Source of the DNA: Heligmosomoides polygyrus polygyrus
Taxonomy: Eukaryota; Nematoda; Chromadorea; Rhabditida; Heligmosomidae
Reading direction: 5' to 3'
Assembly: GCA_947396885.1 (NCBI GenBank)
Contig: OX377206.1
Span: forward strand, 91,757,960 to 91,821,959
DNA: 64,000 nt
Shown: positions 34,101-45,267 of the stretch, in pieces
How positions within the stretch are numbered: position 1 is the stretch's first letter
Layout of the letters: every line of letters starts with the position of its first letter
Translations under genes and position numbers: made by a program
The notes under the pieces: model-generated
What the model was told of the DNA's origin: nothing
The model's database searches: none
Seen by the model: only the letters and a program-made list of their open reading frames with translations

Positions 34101-37100
34101 TATACTCCAGAACTAGTGTCGTACTCAAGGCGTACAGAACTTACATCAACCTATCCTGGAATATGGTAATACCACATTTAATCCATGGAAGAAGAGGCCG
34201 ATTAACCATTTGGAAGGAGTACAATTTAGATAAGAAACCCTATTAAGAACTGGCAATTTTAACTATAAAAGCATACCCGGTGGCACTCAATGTAGTCATA
34301 GGACTACCAACTTTAGAATGTAGAAGGAAAATCATGGATGTAGCAATGGTTCGAAAAATTGTGACTGCTCGTGTTCGTCTCAGTGGTTCCTTCTTCATCA
34401 TTCGTAATTCCTCCACCAGAAGCGAGATCGAAAGAGCCCTCTTCCTCTAGCCAATACTTCAGTGAGAACGGCTTTTTTATTCACAGTGCCGGAGCAGCAG
34501 ACCAAACGCTGTGCAAGCGGGTTTCTCCACGCATTTAGCCCTTTCATGAGTTTCCGCATGCTTGGCTCTTCTTTTAATCCTAATTTGGTTTATTTTAATT
34601 CTAATCTTATAGTAAATGCTGCTGCTGTTTAGTTTTCTTGCATGGTTCTGTTTACAATATTTTCTCTTATTCTTACATGTGATTGTAACAATAACAAATA
34701 TCAATTGAAGAATCCGTGGTCCGCGTCCGCAAAAATAGCGTTATCCGATTCATTCAACTATCCGAAGATTTTCGTTCAGATCCAATGTATACTCGTGATG
34801 GTCCCGTCGTGACAGTGTACACGTTAACGGTTATGCTATGTTATGTTTATTATGAATGAATAAGGCAAACGGTAGAGAAAGAAAGAACAAGATATTAAGT
34901 TGTTGCAAGGCGATTAACATGCTGAGGAAAAATCGTGTCTATACAGTCTACACAAGATGATTTTCATACGGCTATTCATCTGTCCCGGTGTTAGCAGGAA
35001 CTGAATGTGTGTTTTTTAAGCAATTTTCGATAGAGGCTACACGCTATGTAGGTAGACGACATTGCTCGAGACCAAGTTTTAGGACGAGGCATGCATAATT
35101 TGGCAATACCGCCTCTGGTGTGGGAAGTTTTCATCTTAAAGAATTTGCAAAGTCCGGAATCAGGTGTTAAATGCAGAAGCTTGTGAATGATGCAGACGTC
35201 AAGAACTTTGCGGCGAGATTCCAGAGACGGAAGTCCAAGGTATTTGTTTCTAATTGACGCTTTTGGTATTCGAATATATAGAAAACTACCTGTTCGAAGA
35301 AGAAGCTTGCGGGTGAAGTTGTTTTGGACCTTTTCTATGGCAAAGATGTCTATCATTTTTAATGGTGAAAAAACGGATACACTAGACTCGACAAGAGACG
35401 TAGATCAGTTTTATATACCTTAAAAAGAATTGATTTTTGCCTAGTTGCTAAAGCAAACGGTTTGAAAAATGCTGCCCTAATTTTGGACGTTTTGTCCCAG
35501 ATTGGAGCTGAAGGGCACAGTAGTAGGAGCTCCTGTTGTTTGAGTCTTTTGGTGGTATCAGATGAACTGCATTCGTCAAGAGGGAACCTAAAATGGGGGG
35601 GGGGGGGTGAGGTGGTAAGAATTTTAGAAAATGAAATATCACAATATACTTGACATCTTTCCATTCAGAGGATTTTGCTTTTATTTCTACTATGCATAGT
35701 GTTTCAGGTGCTTCATAAATATGGCGAAAGATTGTACACTGGACTGAAGCAGGTCGTAGAGGATCACCTTCGAAACTACGTGGGTGGATTGATTATTACC
35801 GCCCAAGACGGGCTTTCGATGAATCTTGGCATGTCGAGTATGGGCTAATCCATCGTACTTATTTAAGCCGTTCACTAGTTAAGCAAGCCATACTTGGGCT
35901 GACATTTCGGCATTCTCCCCTTCGGAGCTAGGAGATGTCGAGAATATTTGTGAAACTATTTCTCCAATAGTCGTTTTGTCGTTCAGAGTAGACTTTCGGT
36001 GGAACTGGGGCGTAGAGCAGATGGCCTAGGTACAGCGTAGCAACAAACCGTCCAGATGAACATCCATGAGAACCACCAGTCACTTGTAAATGGAGATAAG
36101 CATGGATGATGATTTAGCGCCGGGCACCATCCGCTTAGAAACCTTGAATGTCAGACCAAGTTGATCAGGGCCCACAGAACTCGACGCTAGGTGCCTTTTC
36201 TCGGGTAATCACTATGCACTCATTATTGCGATTGACCTGCTCAGGACAATTTGCGTTTGAAACCGTGAACCAACCGGTTTGAAACCCGTTGGTTAGTAAC
36301 CGACCATGAAAGGGTTTGGAACCGAACACGAATGGAAGCCACGCCCCTCGCAGCACGTGTTGCTATTGCGCAGAGAAGGGCGTGGCCTCCATTCGTGTTC
36401 GGTTCCAAACCCTTTTATGGTCGATTACTAACCAAAGGGTTTCAAACCGGTTGGTTCACGGTTTCAAACGCAAATTTGTCTGAGTGTGGATTCGTGGTCA
36501 ATATTTAATGCGCCCAAATGCCCTACCTGCTGGAGAGTCACTTGTTTATGTTCCATTTCTTCCCACTGGGTAACATTTGAGGTTCGAGCGAAGATCGTGG
36601 ACGCGCTAGACTCGGGAAATTTCTTAGAAGTTGTCAATGAGGCATGGAGTGATCACACAACAGCAATGGTATTTCTTATACATTTTTGTTTACTGGATGT
36701 CAGTACTCTTTACGCTCAATTTTAGGTTATGATTCGAGATATTTTAATGTATATGGACCGTGTTTACGTCGAGCAGAACAAGGTTGAACCAGTGTTTCAT
36801 TTGGGGCTTGCAATATTTCGGTAAGTCCAGGTCTCTATGGCTCACAGGTTTACCCGTTTTTACGAAGTGCTTTTGTGCCAAAGCTCTTTGAAATAGAGAG
36901 CTTTTTAAATACAGAAGGCATGGAAAAGAAAGTGTGGTTAAAATTACAATATTTGGTTGTTCACTGTTTTCGATTTTCTCATATAGCGTTACCTAATTTG
37001 TTTGCTTATTTATTTAATACTTCAATTCCTGCAAAATGAACATTTTGATAGAGATTTTCCTTTTTCTTGAAATTACTGAAGCGGATTTGCCTATGATGAT

Positions 37101-40100
37101 CTTTCAGAGATCAAGTGCTATACCAAGACTTCATCCATCTTCATTTGAGAACAACACTTTTGTCACTTATTCAGCAGGAGAGACGTGGGACTGTTGTGAA
37201 CTGGTACGTAGGTTTCAATACTCTTGTTTGATATCATTTTTTCTATCAATTCAAAAACAGTTCATATGCCTTGTATTAAAGATTAGAAAGATATATGAAT
37301 CTATCCAGGTGAGGTGAAGGAAAACTTAAAGTGACATTTGTCGGAGGTTAGCAGCTGAAGCTTTCGAATAAGTTCAAAGAAAAAATTAATGATGCAAAAC
37401 ACCATAGACAGCCTCCCTCCGAACTACAAATAGGATAGATCCAAAAACTTGAGTATAAAAGGAAATCATTTAGAGTAGAAAGCATAGCAGCTATATTCCT
37501 TTTCACCTTTACACTAACTCAGCGGCCTATATTACTGTGGTGAAGTATAGACCGCAGTGGTTGTGGAAAAATGTTCTTATCAAAGGTGCCGTTATTTTCA
37601 GGACCGGAATTAAGAGCGCATGCCAGATGTTGGTTGCGCTCGGCATTCATTCTCACGATGTTTATGTTGACGAGTTCGAAACACCATTCCTGGTTTCTAC
37701 TGCTGAATATTATCGCTGTCTGAGCATGTGCTTTTTGGTTTCGAACAGTGCTAGTCTGTATGTGAAGAAGGTGACTTGATATTTAATTCTTTTCGATACT
37801 AAAACTTTGGTTATTTTTGCGGGTTTTCATACCTATCACCCTGGAAAGGGTTGATTGAGCTTATTTTTGCTATGTCTTGTGGGTTTATTCGGATGTCACG
37901 CCTTGCAAAGACTCTAAAGTTCTCTTTAAGTGCAACCTATAACTTTGAAGTTATCCTCAACTTTAGCGGTAATTTCCATGATTGCTCAGTGGCAGTGTTG
38001 CTCAAGCAATGTTCAGAAACAGTTGCTTTACTTTACTTTATTCTGGACGTAGCACGAAGACTACGTATAAAACAACAAACACAAACACCAGCATAACTGA
38101 ACCAGAGAACAGCAAATGACAAACAGCATCATTACTTACTAAATAAAACAGAGTAGAAGTGAATCAGAAGAAAAGAAAATCAGGACACCTCTCCCACGGC
38201 CCTACTTGCCTTAGCTTTAAAAGGGCTAAGAGTCAGGCGTAGGAAGTCCTCTTTGAACACCTTATTTAAGAGTATAGCAACCCTATTAGAAAAGAATTGT
38301 GCACTGACCTGTTTCCTACAAGACGGAACCTTGACTTTCTTCCTATCACCTCTAGTAGAAGAATCAACAACTGTGAAAAAATGTAGGAGTTAACAGAAGC
38401 TCTACCAGTAAGGATTTTGAGTGCCATAACGAGATCATTTCGTTTTTTCTGAGATGCAAACTGCGTAAGCCATACAACCGACGTCTTATAACTCGGTTTT
38501 GAATGAACTCATAGCTTACCAGGAAACTATCTCAACGGTAGGTCGGAACGGCCTAAGTGTTGTACATGGACAGAATCGCCTCTCTATGGGAAACAAGAAA
38601 ATACAAACATCTCGACCCCAATACAACTCTGCGCAGAGTTAGGGACGAGGGAAGTTAGCCCGTTGGCGGTGTTAGCCCTATGCCTGGCGGGCTAAACTTG
38701 GCAGGAAACAACGATGACGAGCGAGTTTTGGTGGCGCAGTGCGTATAGGGCGGCGTGATCCCCATAATCGCTGTTTCCTGCCAAGTTTAGCCCGCCCTCC
38801 GCCTCCAGGCATAGGGCTAACACCGCCAACGGGCCAACTTCCCACGTCCCTAACTCTGCGGAGAATTGTATTGGGGTCGAGATGTTTGCATTTTCTTGTT
38901 TCCCAGAGAGAAGCGGTTCTATCCTTATACAACACTTAGGCCGTTCCGAGCTACCGTTGAGATAGTTTCCTGGTTAGTCCAGAACACCGTATAGCAGTTT
39001 ACGGGGTGAAGTTGTTTTGGGCACTTTCGAGGAGATCAATGTCCTTCTTCCTATATGGAGAGAACACAATCGTACCAGTTTCCAATATAGGCCTTGCATA
39101 CGTTAGTTGATTAGTTCCTTCGGTAGAGAATATGATTAGACTTCTTTGAACATTCTTCTTCCAGTATCTGTAAATAACGCCAGGAAATCTAACCCTGCTG
39201 ACAATCCGAACATTTTCTTTTCTCAGGAAATTTTTATAGCCGAGCCGATTCGTTTGTTTCTCTTCGTTGGATATAACTATATTCTAAATTTTTACACAAT
39301 TTTCGAGTATTTGACAGATGTTGCGACGTGAAGTCCTGCTTCTAGTGTTTGTGTTTAAATTTAAATCTTCTACAGGTTGAGCAATGCATCCGCGAGGAAT
39401 CGGAAAGGGCCAAGCGCTACTTGGATCCGCAAACAGAAGGGAAGGTCCTTGATGTAAGTGTAACTTTACATCTGCACAACTGTGGTTTTTTTAGTCCTTT
39501 TTTCTTTTCTACACGTTTAAAACTGATATTTAAGGTGTTGGAAAATGTTCTGATCAAAGAGCACATGCATACTATTGTCAATATGGAACATAGCGGTGTC
39601 CACGTCATGCTCGGGAATGACAAGGTGAGCATTGGTTGCGAAATTGTTTCGAACAAAGCCTCTCGCCTCTCGCGTGTGCCGTTAATGGGGGAGGGGGTGA
39701 AGTGTTGTATTTTGGAGTGATTGCTCTACTCTTATGAAGATCATCCTTTTTGTTTCGAATTCATTAAGAATATTCGGCGTGAGATCAACAGAAAATAATT
39801 TTCCGATCAAAGAAGCAATGCTGATAAAGGCCTTCCTGCCAAGCAATGTTTCGTAATGATGCAGTGTAGCAATCCCTTCAAGAGCTTCAAATTGAATTGA
39901 TTTGTTCTCATGAATATTTTTCAGTATGATCAGCTGGCGGCCCTCTACGGCCTACTTCAACGTGTTGAGAATGGACTTAATGTAATGGCTGAGGCAATGA
40001 GCGGGTAATAGACTCATTTTAAAAATTTTCCCGTGGAATTGACCACATAGAAAATAACGCCGGCATTATATAATGCAGCCCAGCGAGGTAGTAAATCTAT

Positions 40101-43100
40101 TATTCGAAAGTTTGTTAATTTAAGGTATTTGCGTCAAACTGGTGCTGCTACAGTCAGAGAGGATTGTGAGCGAACGCCGGTGGCGTATGTCGAGGTGTGT
40201 TGATGCTTCTGATTAATCCGAATGATTGAGATCTTTAGAATAAAGTAGTATATGTATGTTTTAGGATCTACTCGAGTTAAAGGAGCGTTTCGATGAGTTC
40301 CTGCTGATGTCGTTCCAGCGGGACAAAATGTTCAAGAACAAAATTCAAACGGAATTTGAGGCGTTTATCAATCTGAACAAGAACAGTCCTGAGTACCTAT
40401 CCCTCTACATGGACGAGAAGCTTCGGAAAGGGCTGAAATCGGTAATTGGTTAAACTTTGAGTAGCGGCATTGCTACCACACCTTCTTGGGCGTCTCTGCG
40501 CACATGAGAAGTGAGTTCAGGGAGATCTTCTTTCGATGGTGGAAATGTTTCCACAGAGGCATTAAGCAATTGATTAAAGTTTGTGTAGAGCTTGGTATTC
40601 GCTCGACCTCTAGAAGCTGTGGTAGTTCAAGATGCGTTCATGCTACAATGTCGTGCACGCTTTTCTTCTCATGTTTCGCTATTCAGGAGAACGACGAAAA
40701 TGCCGAGAAACTGCTTGACAAGGCCATGGTGTTGTTCCGTTTTCTGCAGGAGAAAGACGTCTTCGAAAAGTATGTTTCTATGAGATTAACTGAGCTTAGC
40801 GCAGTGACCTTGTTGTTGCTTGTACCGTTTTCTTCGTTTTTCAGATACTATAAGCAGCACATGGCCAGAAGGCTATTGCTGGACAAGAGTATTTCTGATG
40901 ACATGGAGAGAATGATGATCACTAAACTAAAGGTTTGCGCGAGATCGAGCTTTATCTTTATTTAGGACCTTGCGTGGTGTGCTAGCCAAGAGCATTTGTT
41001 TCTATTTTCAGACTGAATGCGGTTGCCACTTTACGCTTAAGCTAGAAAATATGTTCCGTGACAAAGAGCTGTGGGCGACGCAGGCGAACGCCTTCAAGGA
41101 GTATCGCGAATCGGTAGGATTTTTTTAAGATAAAGATCTGATTGTAGAACTACATATTCCACATACATATATTTAACGCCCTACTTTTTGGACGTTTTGG
41201 ACTGTGGTGCCATGATTGAATCTTGGTCTTTGGTTGCAGTTTAGAAATGTATCTATATTTAGACTCTCAGAAATGGCAGGGGATCGGCGAATGTAGGCGT
41301 GAGTTTTGCGTTGTTTCCTTTGTTTGTCCGAAGAAATGCTGTGTCTGCATTCTTGGACATCGTGCATGCGCTATTCATTTGTTTCACATTCTACAAGGGG
41401 AGGCAACTAAAGCTAAGCTGATAGGGTGGTCTTAGCGTTCTCAGGAGTGTCTTAACTACAGTCCAGTTAATTTTAGCTTATTTATAGTTGTTCTCCCTAC
41501 TTACTGCCCGTCATATTGCCTGCTTCCTATCACTACTTTAAGAGGTGCTTGTTTTTATCTCCAACTGAAATTTAAATAATTTTTCCTGTCGAAGAGCTAC
41601 ACTAACCGCGCCGAAGACCTGAGATTTAGTTCGATTTTGAGCTAATCACGTGTTTAGATAGTAGATGCAGGTGGAACGGCAAGTTTCTAATGAACAGCTT
41701 TAGCTTTTGATGAGCAGACACATGTAATATTATCTAGATGTTGACGTTAGCGTGAGTGTATTAGTAACAAGGGTGAGGGCAGCTTTCTTTAAGCGTTTTT
41801 TTTTGTTGTTGTTGCAGAATTCGGTTCATTTATGTGTTAAGGCAGTTCCCACTAGATAGTTTCTATGAAGATTTTTGATTCTGTGCATGTAACAGCGACT
41901 GCATTGTAATTCTGGCAGGATTTTTCACTCCGTGATCAAGTTACTGCTTACCTAAAAGCAGGTTTTATCGTTAGTTTTTTCAGCAAATGCGTGGAGCAGG
42001 AGCGATGGATATCTCCGTTCGCGTGCTGACGGCTGGAATATGGCCTACTCAGAGTGTTCCCGTTTGCATTCTACCTCCAGCGTGTGAGATGGCCTTCAAT
42101 GTACGGCTTTAGTGCATTATTTTTTAATTTTCCTTGTGAGGATTGTACCTTTAGTCTGTTTTGTTCAGATGTTCACTACGTTCTATGTAAGTAAGCACAA
42201 TGGACGAAAGTTGACGCTGAATACGATGCTGGGCACTGCTGATGTGAAAGCCGTCTTCTACGGACCTTCTACCTCACAGCGCAAGGTGAGGTGTTCACTG
42301 GTCTTCCGTTCCTTACGTCTGATGAGTGCACATTTTTTTTTACTGGAATACTAAAGAGTCGCAAAATTTTCGTGGTTTCGGCATTTTATTAGTGTTCTGA
42401 ATGTGTGCTCCAGTGAAATTGTGTTTCTTCTAGGTGAGGTTGCAAAATTAAAGATCAAAATTAAGATATAAAGATACAAGTGAGACAAAATAACATAATT
42501 TATATTGTAAGATAGGGATATCTACTGACTTGGTGGAAACAAAGAAGTACTAGAAGTCTCCCGTGATATTGTGCTAAGCAGAGTATCACGGAAGAAGGTG
42601 CGCTGGTGAAATTGTGGAGGTTCCTTGTGGTAAACAAAAGCAGCATATTTGTTTTAAATTTAAGGACAACTAATCCTTTTTGATTTATGAACTGATTTGA
42701 TCTATTTCACAAAGCTACTCGCTTTTCAATTGTGACTGGAGCGCTAGCATTAGTTCATGCATTATTGAATATCCAGCGAAATGTAATTTTTCGAGAAAGT
42801 CTGGCCCTATATATGACGGACCTTACACCATGAGCTTCTTCTGCTTACTGTATTTATCAGTCCCCGTATTGATTCTACGCTATCATTAACATTTTCAGCC
42901 GGATGGCCCCGCGGAAGGTGAATTGCGTAAGGAGGAGAACAAGATTCTAATGGTCAACACTCATCAGATGGTTATTCTGATGTGCTTCAATAGTCAGCCT
43001 CGCCTCACGTTCCAGAATCTTGTGGTGCGTTTCTTCACGGTGTTCTGCTACATTTTGTTTTAGCTTGTTATCCAGCTTACTACTGGTAACGGAGAAACTG

Positions 43101-44954
43101 AACTGAACAAGCCTTAATTCAAGCACTAATGTAATGCCCATGGGAATGCTTCGCCATTCAGCTACTTTCCATCGTTTTAGTGCGCTGTGTGTTGGACATA
43201 CTCCTTCAGAGGCACAGTATTCCTTTCGAGTTGTCCCACACTGCCTTCCTACCCTTCTCTGGGGATTATGTGTTTGTTTCGTTATCATTTTCAATGCCCC
43301 CACGTATTTAGAGTCACACGAATATCACGGAACGAGAGCTTAAGCGCAACCTTCAGTCGCTTGCGATGGGCAAACCGACCCAAAGGGTGCTGTGCAGGAA
43401 GGGAAAGGGAAAAGATATCGGTACGTCATGTATCTCTTCTTTCTTTCACAGATTCCGCTCGATTCGTTGACTTAAATCAAAATCAAATTTTGCACATTGT
43501 GCTCTAACATATTGGTGTTTTCAAGCTTTTTAATTTTTGCGCGTGAATGTATGATTGTTTCGATTTTCAACAACATGCAGTGCAGTAGCTCAATATCCAA
43601 CTGCTTGCTCCGTTCATAATGGATATGTTTTAGACGCCAACGATGAGTTCTATGTAAACGACAACTTCCAATCGAAGCTCACCCGCATAAAGGTCCAGCT
43701 GGTCACATTCAAAGGAGAGTCTGAGCCGGAGAAAAAGGAAACTAGGACGAAGGTAATGTTTTTTAAACATTTTTATGGCGTCCATTTTGTTGCCGCCGCA
43801 ATATAACTGGTTAATGGAAAGTTTTAGTCTTGTCGTTTTGTGTTGCCTTTGAAAATGAACTTTAACTAAGAGCTTTAGTGTGGTGCTCCAGAGATCGATA
43901 GTTTTTGAGGAAGATTTTACTGCTGCACTATCTATTTAAGCTAAATTCCTTCCTGGGTTAGGTTCGAGAGCACGTTTTTGAAGTTAGCTATTAGTGGAGC
44001 CGTCCTAAATGAAGGGAGGGGGAGGATTTCTATGGCTAATCACAATGTTTCCTGTTTGAGAGACCATTTCAGAATTTTGGGCTATTATTCCTTTCCGTCA
44101 TATTTGCGATTTATAAGAAATTTTGTACAGGATTTGTTTCGAGGTCTACATATTCCGGATGTTTTATCGTGCATTTGTTTGATTCGTAGTCGCCAAATCT
44201 GGTACTTTTCCTTTTCCTTGTGTTGCGATCTCACTCTTCGTGGGAATGTGTAAAGCATCATAGCTGACTTTTTTAAAGCTGAACTGGATTTAGAAATAAG
44301 TTCCTATAAAGCTCGGCATTCGAACATTTGCTCTCGGTTGCGTCGTGCAAGATTTTTTCCAGTTGAAGTCAGTATCAAAATGTACCAGTTTTCAAAGAGG
44401 ATGAACTCTGCCGAACAGTTCCAAGCACGTTGATGTGGCTGTTTCAGCGGCAGCGTGTAATTGTTTTCACCTCATTATAGACTAGTTTTCAGGTAGAGGA
44501 CGACAGAAAGCATGAAATTGAAGCCGCCATTGTTCGAGTTATGAAGTCGAGGAAGGTTTTGGATCACAACAATCTGATCACGGAGGTGAGTATCGATATA
44601 CTGTAGTATTCCGATTTCCCATTTTATCATTTTACAATATTTGTTCAGATTCTAGAAGGCTGGTATGTGTAGTTAATTAAGGCGGTTATGTGTTATATGC
44701 TTGTACACTACTGACTGTTCGGATTGCAAGAATTAATTAGATATTTATCTCGCGTTCGTTCTGTGTAATGTAACATTGTTGACATCACTGCTTTATTTTC
44801 AATTATGATTTCATCGTTTCAGGTAACTCAGCAGCTGAAGCACCGATTTCTTCCTAATCCTGTTCTGATCAAGAAGAGGATAGAATCTTTGATTGAGCGA
44901 GATTACTTAGCGAGAGATGCTCATGATCTCAAAATGTACAACTACGTTGCGTGA
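28181..44954 (+). CDS. cul-3: Cullin-3, complete 22-exon gene
   Basis: Scaffold of BTB-CUL3-RBX1 (CRL3) E3 ubiquitin ligases: the N-terminal cullin repeats bind BTB substrate adaptors, the C-terminal part binds RBX1 and is neddylated. Exons read by eye: 28181-28240, 28307-28432, 35708-35779, 36582-36668, 36726-36820, 37108-37203, 37602-37770, 39376-39453, 39535-39624, 39925-40004, 40125-40194, 40265-40441, 40687-40769, 40845-40932, 41012-41113, 41984-42100, 42169-42285, 42899-43024, 43312-43420, 43634-43752, 44493-44585, 44823-44954. They sum to 2286 nt, 761 aa, close to the roughly 770 aa of animal CUL3. All introns are GT-AG and phases join without a stop. Landmarks: N-terminal MRIRNFP, the adaptor-binding helix [17 protein letters not shown], cullin-homology motifs [20 protein letters not shown] and [19 protein letters not shown] with the predicted NEDD8 lysine at residue 705, and the typical C-terminus YNYVA. 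In C. elegans CUL-3 works with MEL-26 to destroy MEI-1 katanin after meiosis. The exon 4 acceptor (TTTGAG) is atypical, but alignment supports it. Confidence 0.97.
28619..29161. mobile_element. Non-autonomous hAT-like element, 543 bp
   Basis: Begins CAGGGGTGTACGTAATTACG and ends in the inverted form TTACGCACACCTCTG. It is flanked by a perfect 8-bp direct repeat GTGAGCAA (28611-28618 and 29162-29169). A CAGRGGTG-type terminus plus an 8-bp target duplication is diagnostic of hAT transposons. No transposase is encoded. The subterminal regions are full of TTTACGA / TCGTAAA motifs, as expected for hAT transposase binding repeats. It lies in cul-3 intron 2. Confidence 0.85.
29560..29686. repeat. 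GATTCGGATAT-type dispersed repeat, interrupted copy
   Basis: This stretch (phrases such as CCGAATCATCTAAAAATC) continues at 31776-31870 on the far side of the 2081-bp hAT element, which therefore inserted into it. Related copies are at 31975-32046, 33705-33810 and 34715-34800, all with phrases like GGGTCCGCGAAATTAGC and TTATCCGAATCATTC. The family has no coding capacity and its class is unknown. Confidence 0.6.
29687..31767. mobile_element. Larger hAT-like element, 2081 bp, opposite orientation
   Basis: Its left end (CAGGAGTGTACGTAAATG) matches the right end of the 543-bp element, and its right end (TTACGCACACCCCTG) matches the left end in reverse complement, so the two share ends in opposite orientation. 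Perfect 8-bp duplications ATCCGAAT lie at 29679-29686 and 31768-31775. The interior holds a SINE 3' fragment (30751-30845), a GC-rich hairpin (30878-30946) and repeated ATAACGGGAG motifs, but no recognisable transposase. Confidence 0.82.
30878..30946. repeat. GC-rich hairpin, 27-bp stem
   Basis: Two arms of about 27 nt (around GGGGTTGGGCCCTGGTCG and its complement) flank an 8-nt loop, CTTTATAA. Mismatches between the arms are few, and two of three would be G-U pairs in RNA. It sits inside the 2081-bp hAT element. It may be the core of a short foldback element rather than an RNA gene. Confidence 0.55.
31890..31975. mobile_element. Half copy of GGTACATGTCGCGAA MITE
   Basis: Only the right half is present: GGCTGGCGCGTTCCCACC then CTTCGCGACATGTACC at the end. 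It lies within a GATTCGGATAT-type repeat in cul-3 intron 2. Confidence 0.6.
33905..34450 (+). pseudogene. CR1-like LINE, reverse transcriptase C-terminal relic
   Basis: The reading frame contains [18 protein letters not shown], then [20 protein letters not shown], which is the segment after the catalytic core in CR1-clade reverse transcriptases (pattern V.DLG...L.F..HC...LFR.FR). After a stop at about 34244 the frame resumes near 34290 with [17 protein letters not shown], another conserved CR1 block. It has lost the 5' part and is frameshifted, so it is dead. It lies in cul-3 intron 2 in the sense orientation. Confidence 0.75.
34991..35430 (-). pseudogene. CR1-like LINE, 3' end, antisense
   Basis: The minus strand reads [20 protein letters not shown], then [20 protein letters not shown], then a stop at 34991. 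These are the last conserved blocks of CR1-clade reverse transcriptase ORFs. The upstream part (35357-35430, [10 protein letters not shown]) is in another frame, so there is at least one frameshift. It belongs to the same family as the sense fragment at 33905 and is a 5'-truncated copy in cul-3 intron 2. Confidence 0.78.
35595..35607 (+). repeat. Poly-G tract, 13 G, in cul-3 intron 2
   Basis: Thirteen G, 100 bp before cul-3 exon 3. Confidence 0.9.
36241..36483. mobile_element. Foldback element, 243 bp, in cul-3 intron 3
   Basis: Two arms of about 110 bp are nearly perfect inverted copies (TTTGAAACCGTGAACCAACC near the left end reappears inverted at the right), with a short centre around 36353-36380. 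The ends read TCAGGACAATTTGCG and CGCAAATTTGTCTGA. There is no coding capacity. The target duplication could not be decided. Confidence 0.75.
38170..39150 (-). pseudogene. CR1-like LINE fragment split by a foldback insertion
   Basis: On the minus strand, 39020-39120 reads [20 protein letters not shown] and [13 protein letters not shown], conserved blocks of CR1-type reverse transcriptase. Beyond the foldback element (38519-38973) the reading resumes with [14 protein letters not shown] and ends with [15 protein letters not shown] and a stop near 38180. Frames shift between blocks. It is an inactive 3' fragment in antisense orientation in cul-3 intron 7. Confidence 0.7.
38519..38973. mobile_element. 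Foldback element, 455 bp, with TTA target duplication
   Basis: Long inverted arms (about 38519-38713 and 38770-38973) start CCAGGAAACTATCTCAACGG and are highly similar. Flanking TTA at 38516-38518 and 38974-38976 fits the 3-bp TWA target of PIF/Harbinger elements. It interrupts the CR1 fragment in cul-3 intron 7. The centre (GATGACGAGCGAGTTTTGGT) resembles a sequence near 53400. Confidence 0.7.
44493..44585 (+). CDS. cul-3: cul-3 exon 21, neddylation-site exon
   Basis: This 31-codon exon encodes the start of the cullin winged-helix B (neddylation) domain. It reads [20 protein letters not shown] and onward. The lysine in VMKSRK is the position conjugated to NEDD8 in cullins. The exon is preceded by TTTTCAG and followed by GTGAGT, and both ends are phase 0. 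Confidence 0.93.
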
Positions 44955-45149
44955 TACATACATATATTCATTTGTAAATTGTCCGGTGTGTGTTTTCTTT
45001 GTTTTGCTTTACAAAAATCTCCAAGTGAAAGAAGATTTCGATTGGTGGAAGACGAAGTCTGCCATTGTTCTTGGTCAAATACGTAATTTATTGTTCCGTT
45101 TCATCGGCTTCCCAGTACTTTTAGTCTGTTTCGTTTCTGAAACGTCTAA

Positions 45150-45267
45150 GGGATCGTCTAGTGTGCACGCGATGCGCGACTCCTATATCGATCGCGCGAC
45201 ACGATGAATCGATATGGGCGCTTATCATTGCATCACGTCGCGCGTCGTGTGCACACTAGACGATCCC
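45150..45267. mobile_element. PIF/Harbinger-like MITE, 118 bp, just 3' of cul-3
   Basis: TIRs start GGGATCGTCTAGTGTGCAC and extend about 30 bp. TAA triplets flank both ends (45147-45149 and 45268-45270). Size, palindromic form and a TAA/TTA duplication match PIF/Harbinger MITEs. It lies 195 bp after the cul-3 stop, so probably in the 3'UTR if the poly(A) signal is further downstream (an AATAAA occurs at 46046-46051). Confidence 0.8.

Larger units (their letters stand above)
28433..35707 (+). other. cul-3 intron 2, 7275 bp, transposon-filled
   Basis: Donor GTACGT at 28433 and acceptor TTTCAG ending at 35707. All other cul-3 introns are about 50 to 1850 bp. The extra length is explained by insertions: a 543-bp hAT-like element (28619-29161), a 2081-bp relative (29687-31767), a MITE half-copy (about 31890-31975), copies of a GATTCGGATAT-type repeat, and two CR1 LINE fragments (33905-34450 plus, 34991-35430 minus). 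No alternative coding exon was recognised in it. Confidence 0.85.

Noticed and set aside
36486..36725. Open frames running through cul-3 exons as separate genes
   Set aside because: They are exons read through into introns. Splicing gives the continuous cullin product.
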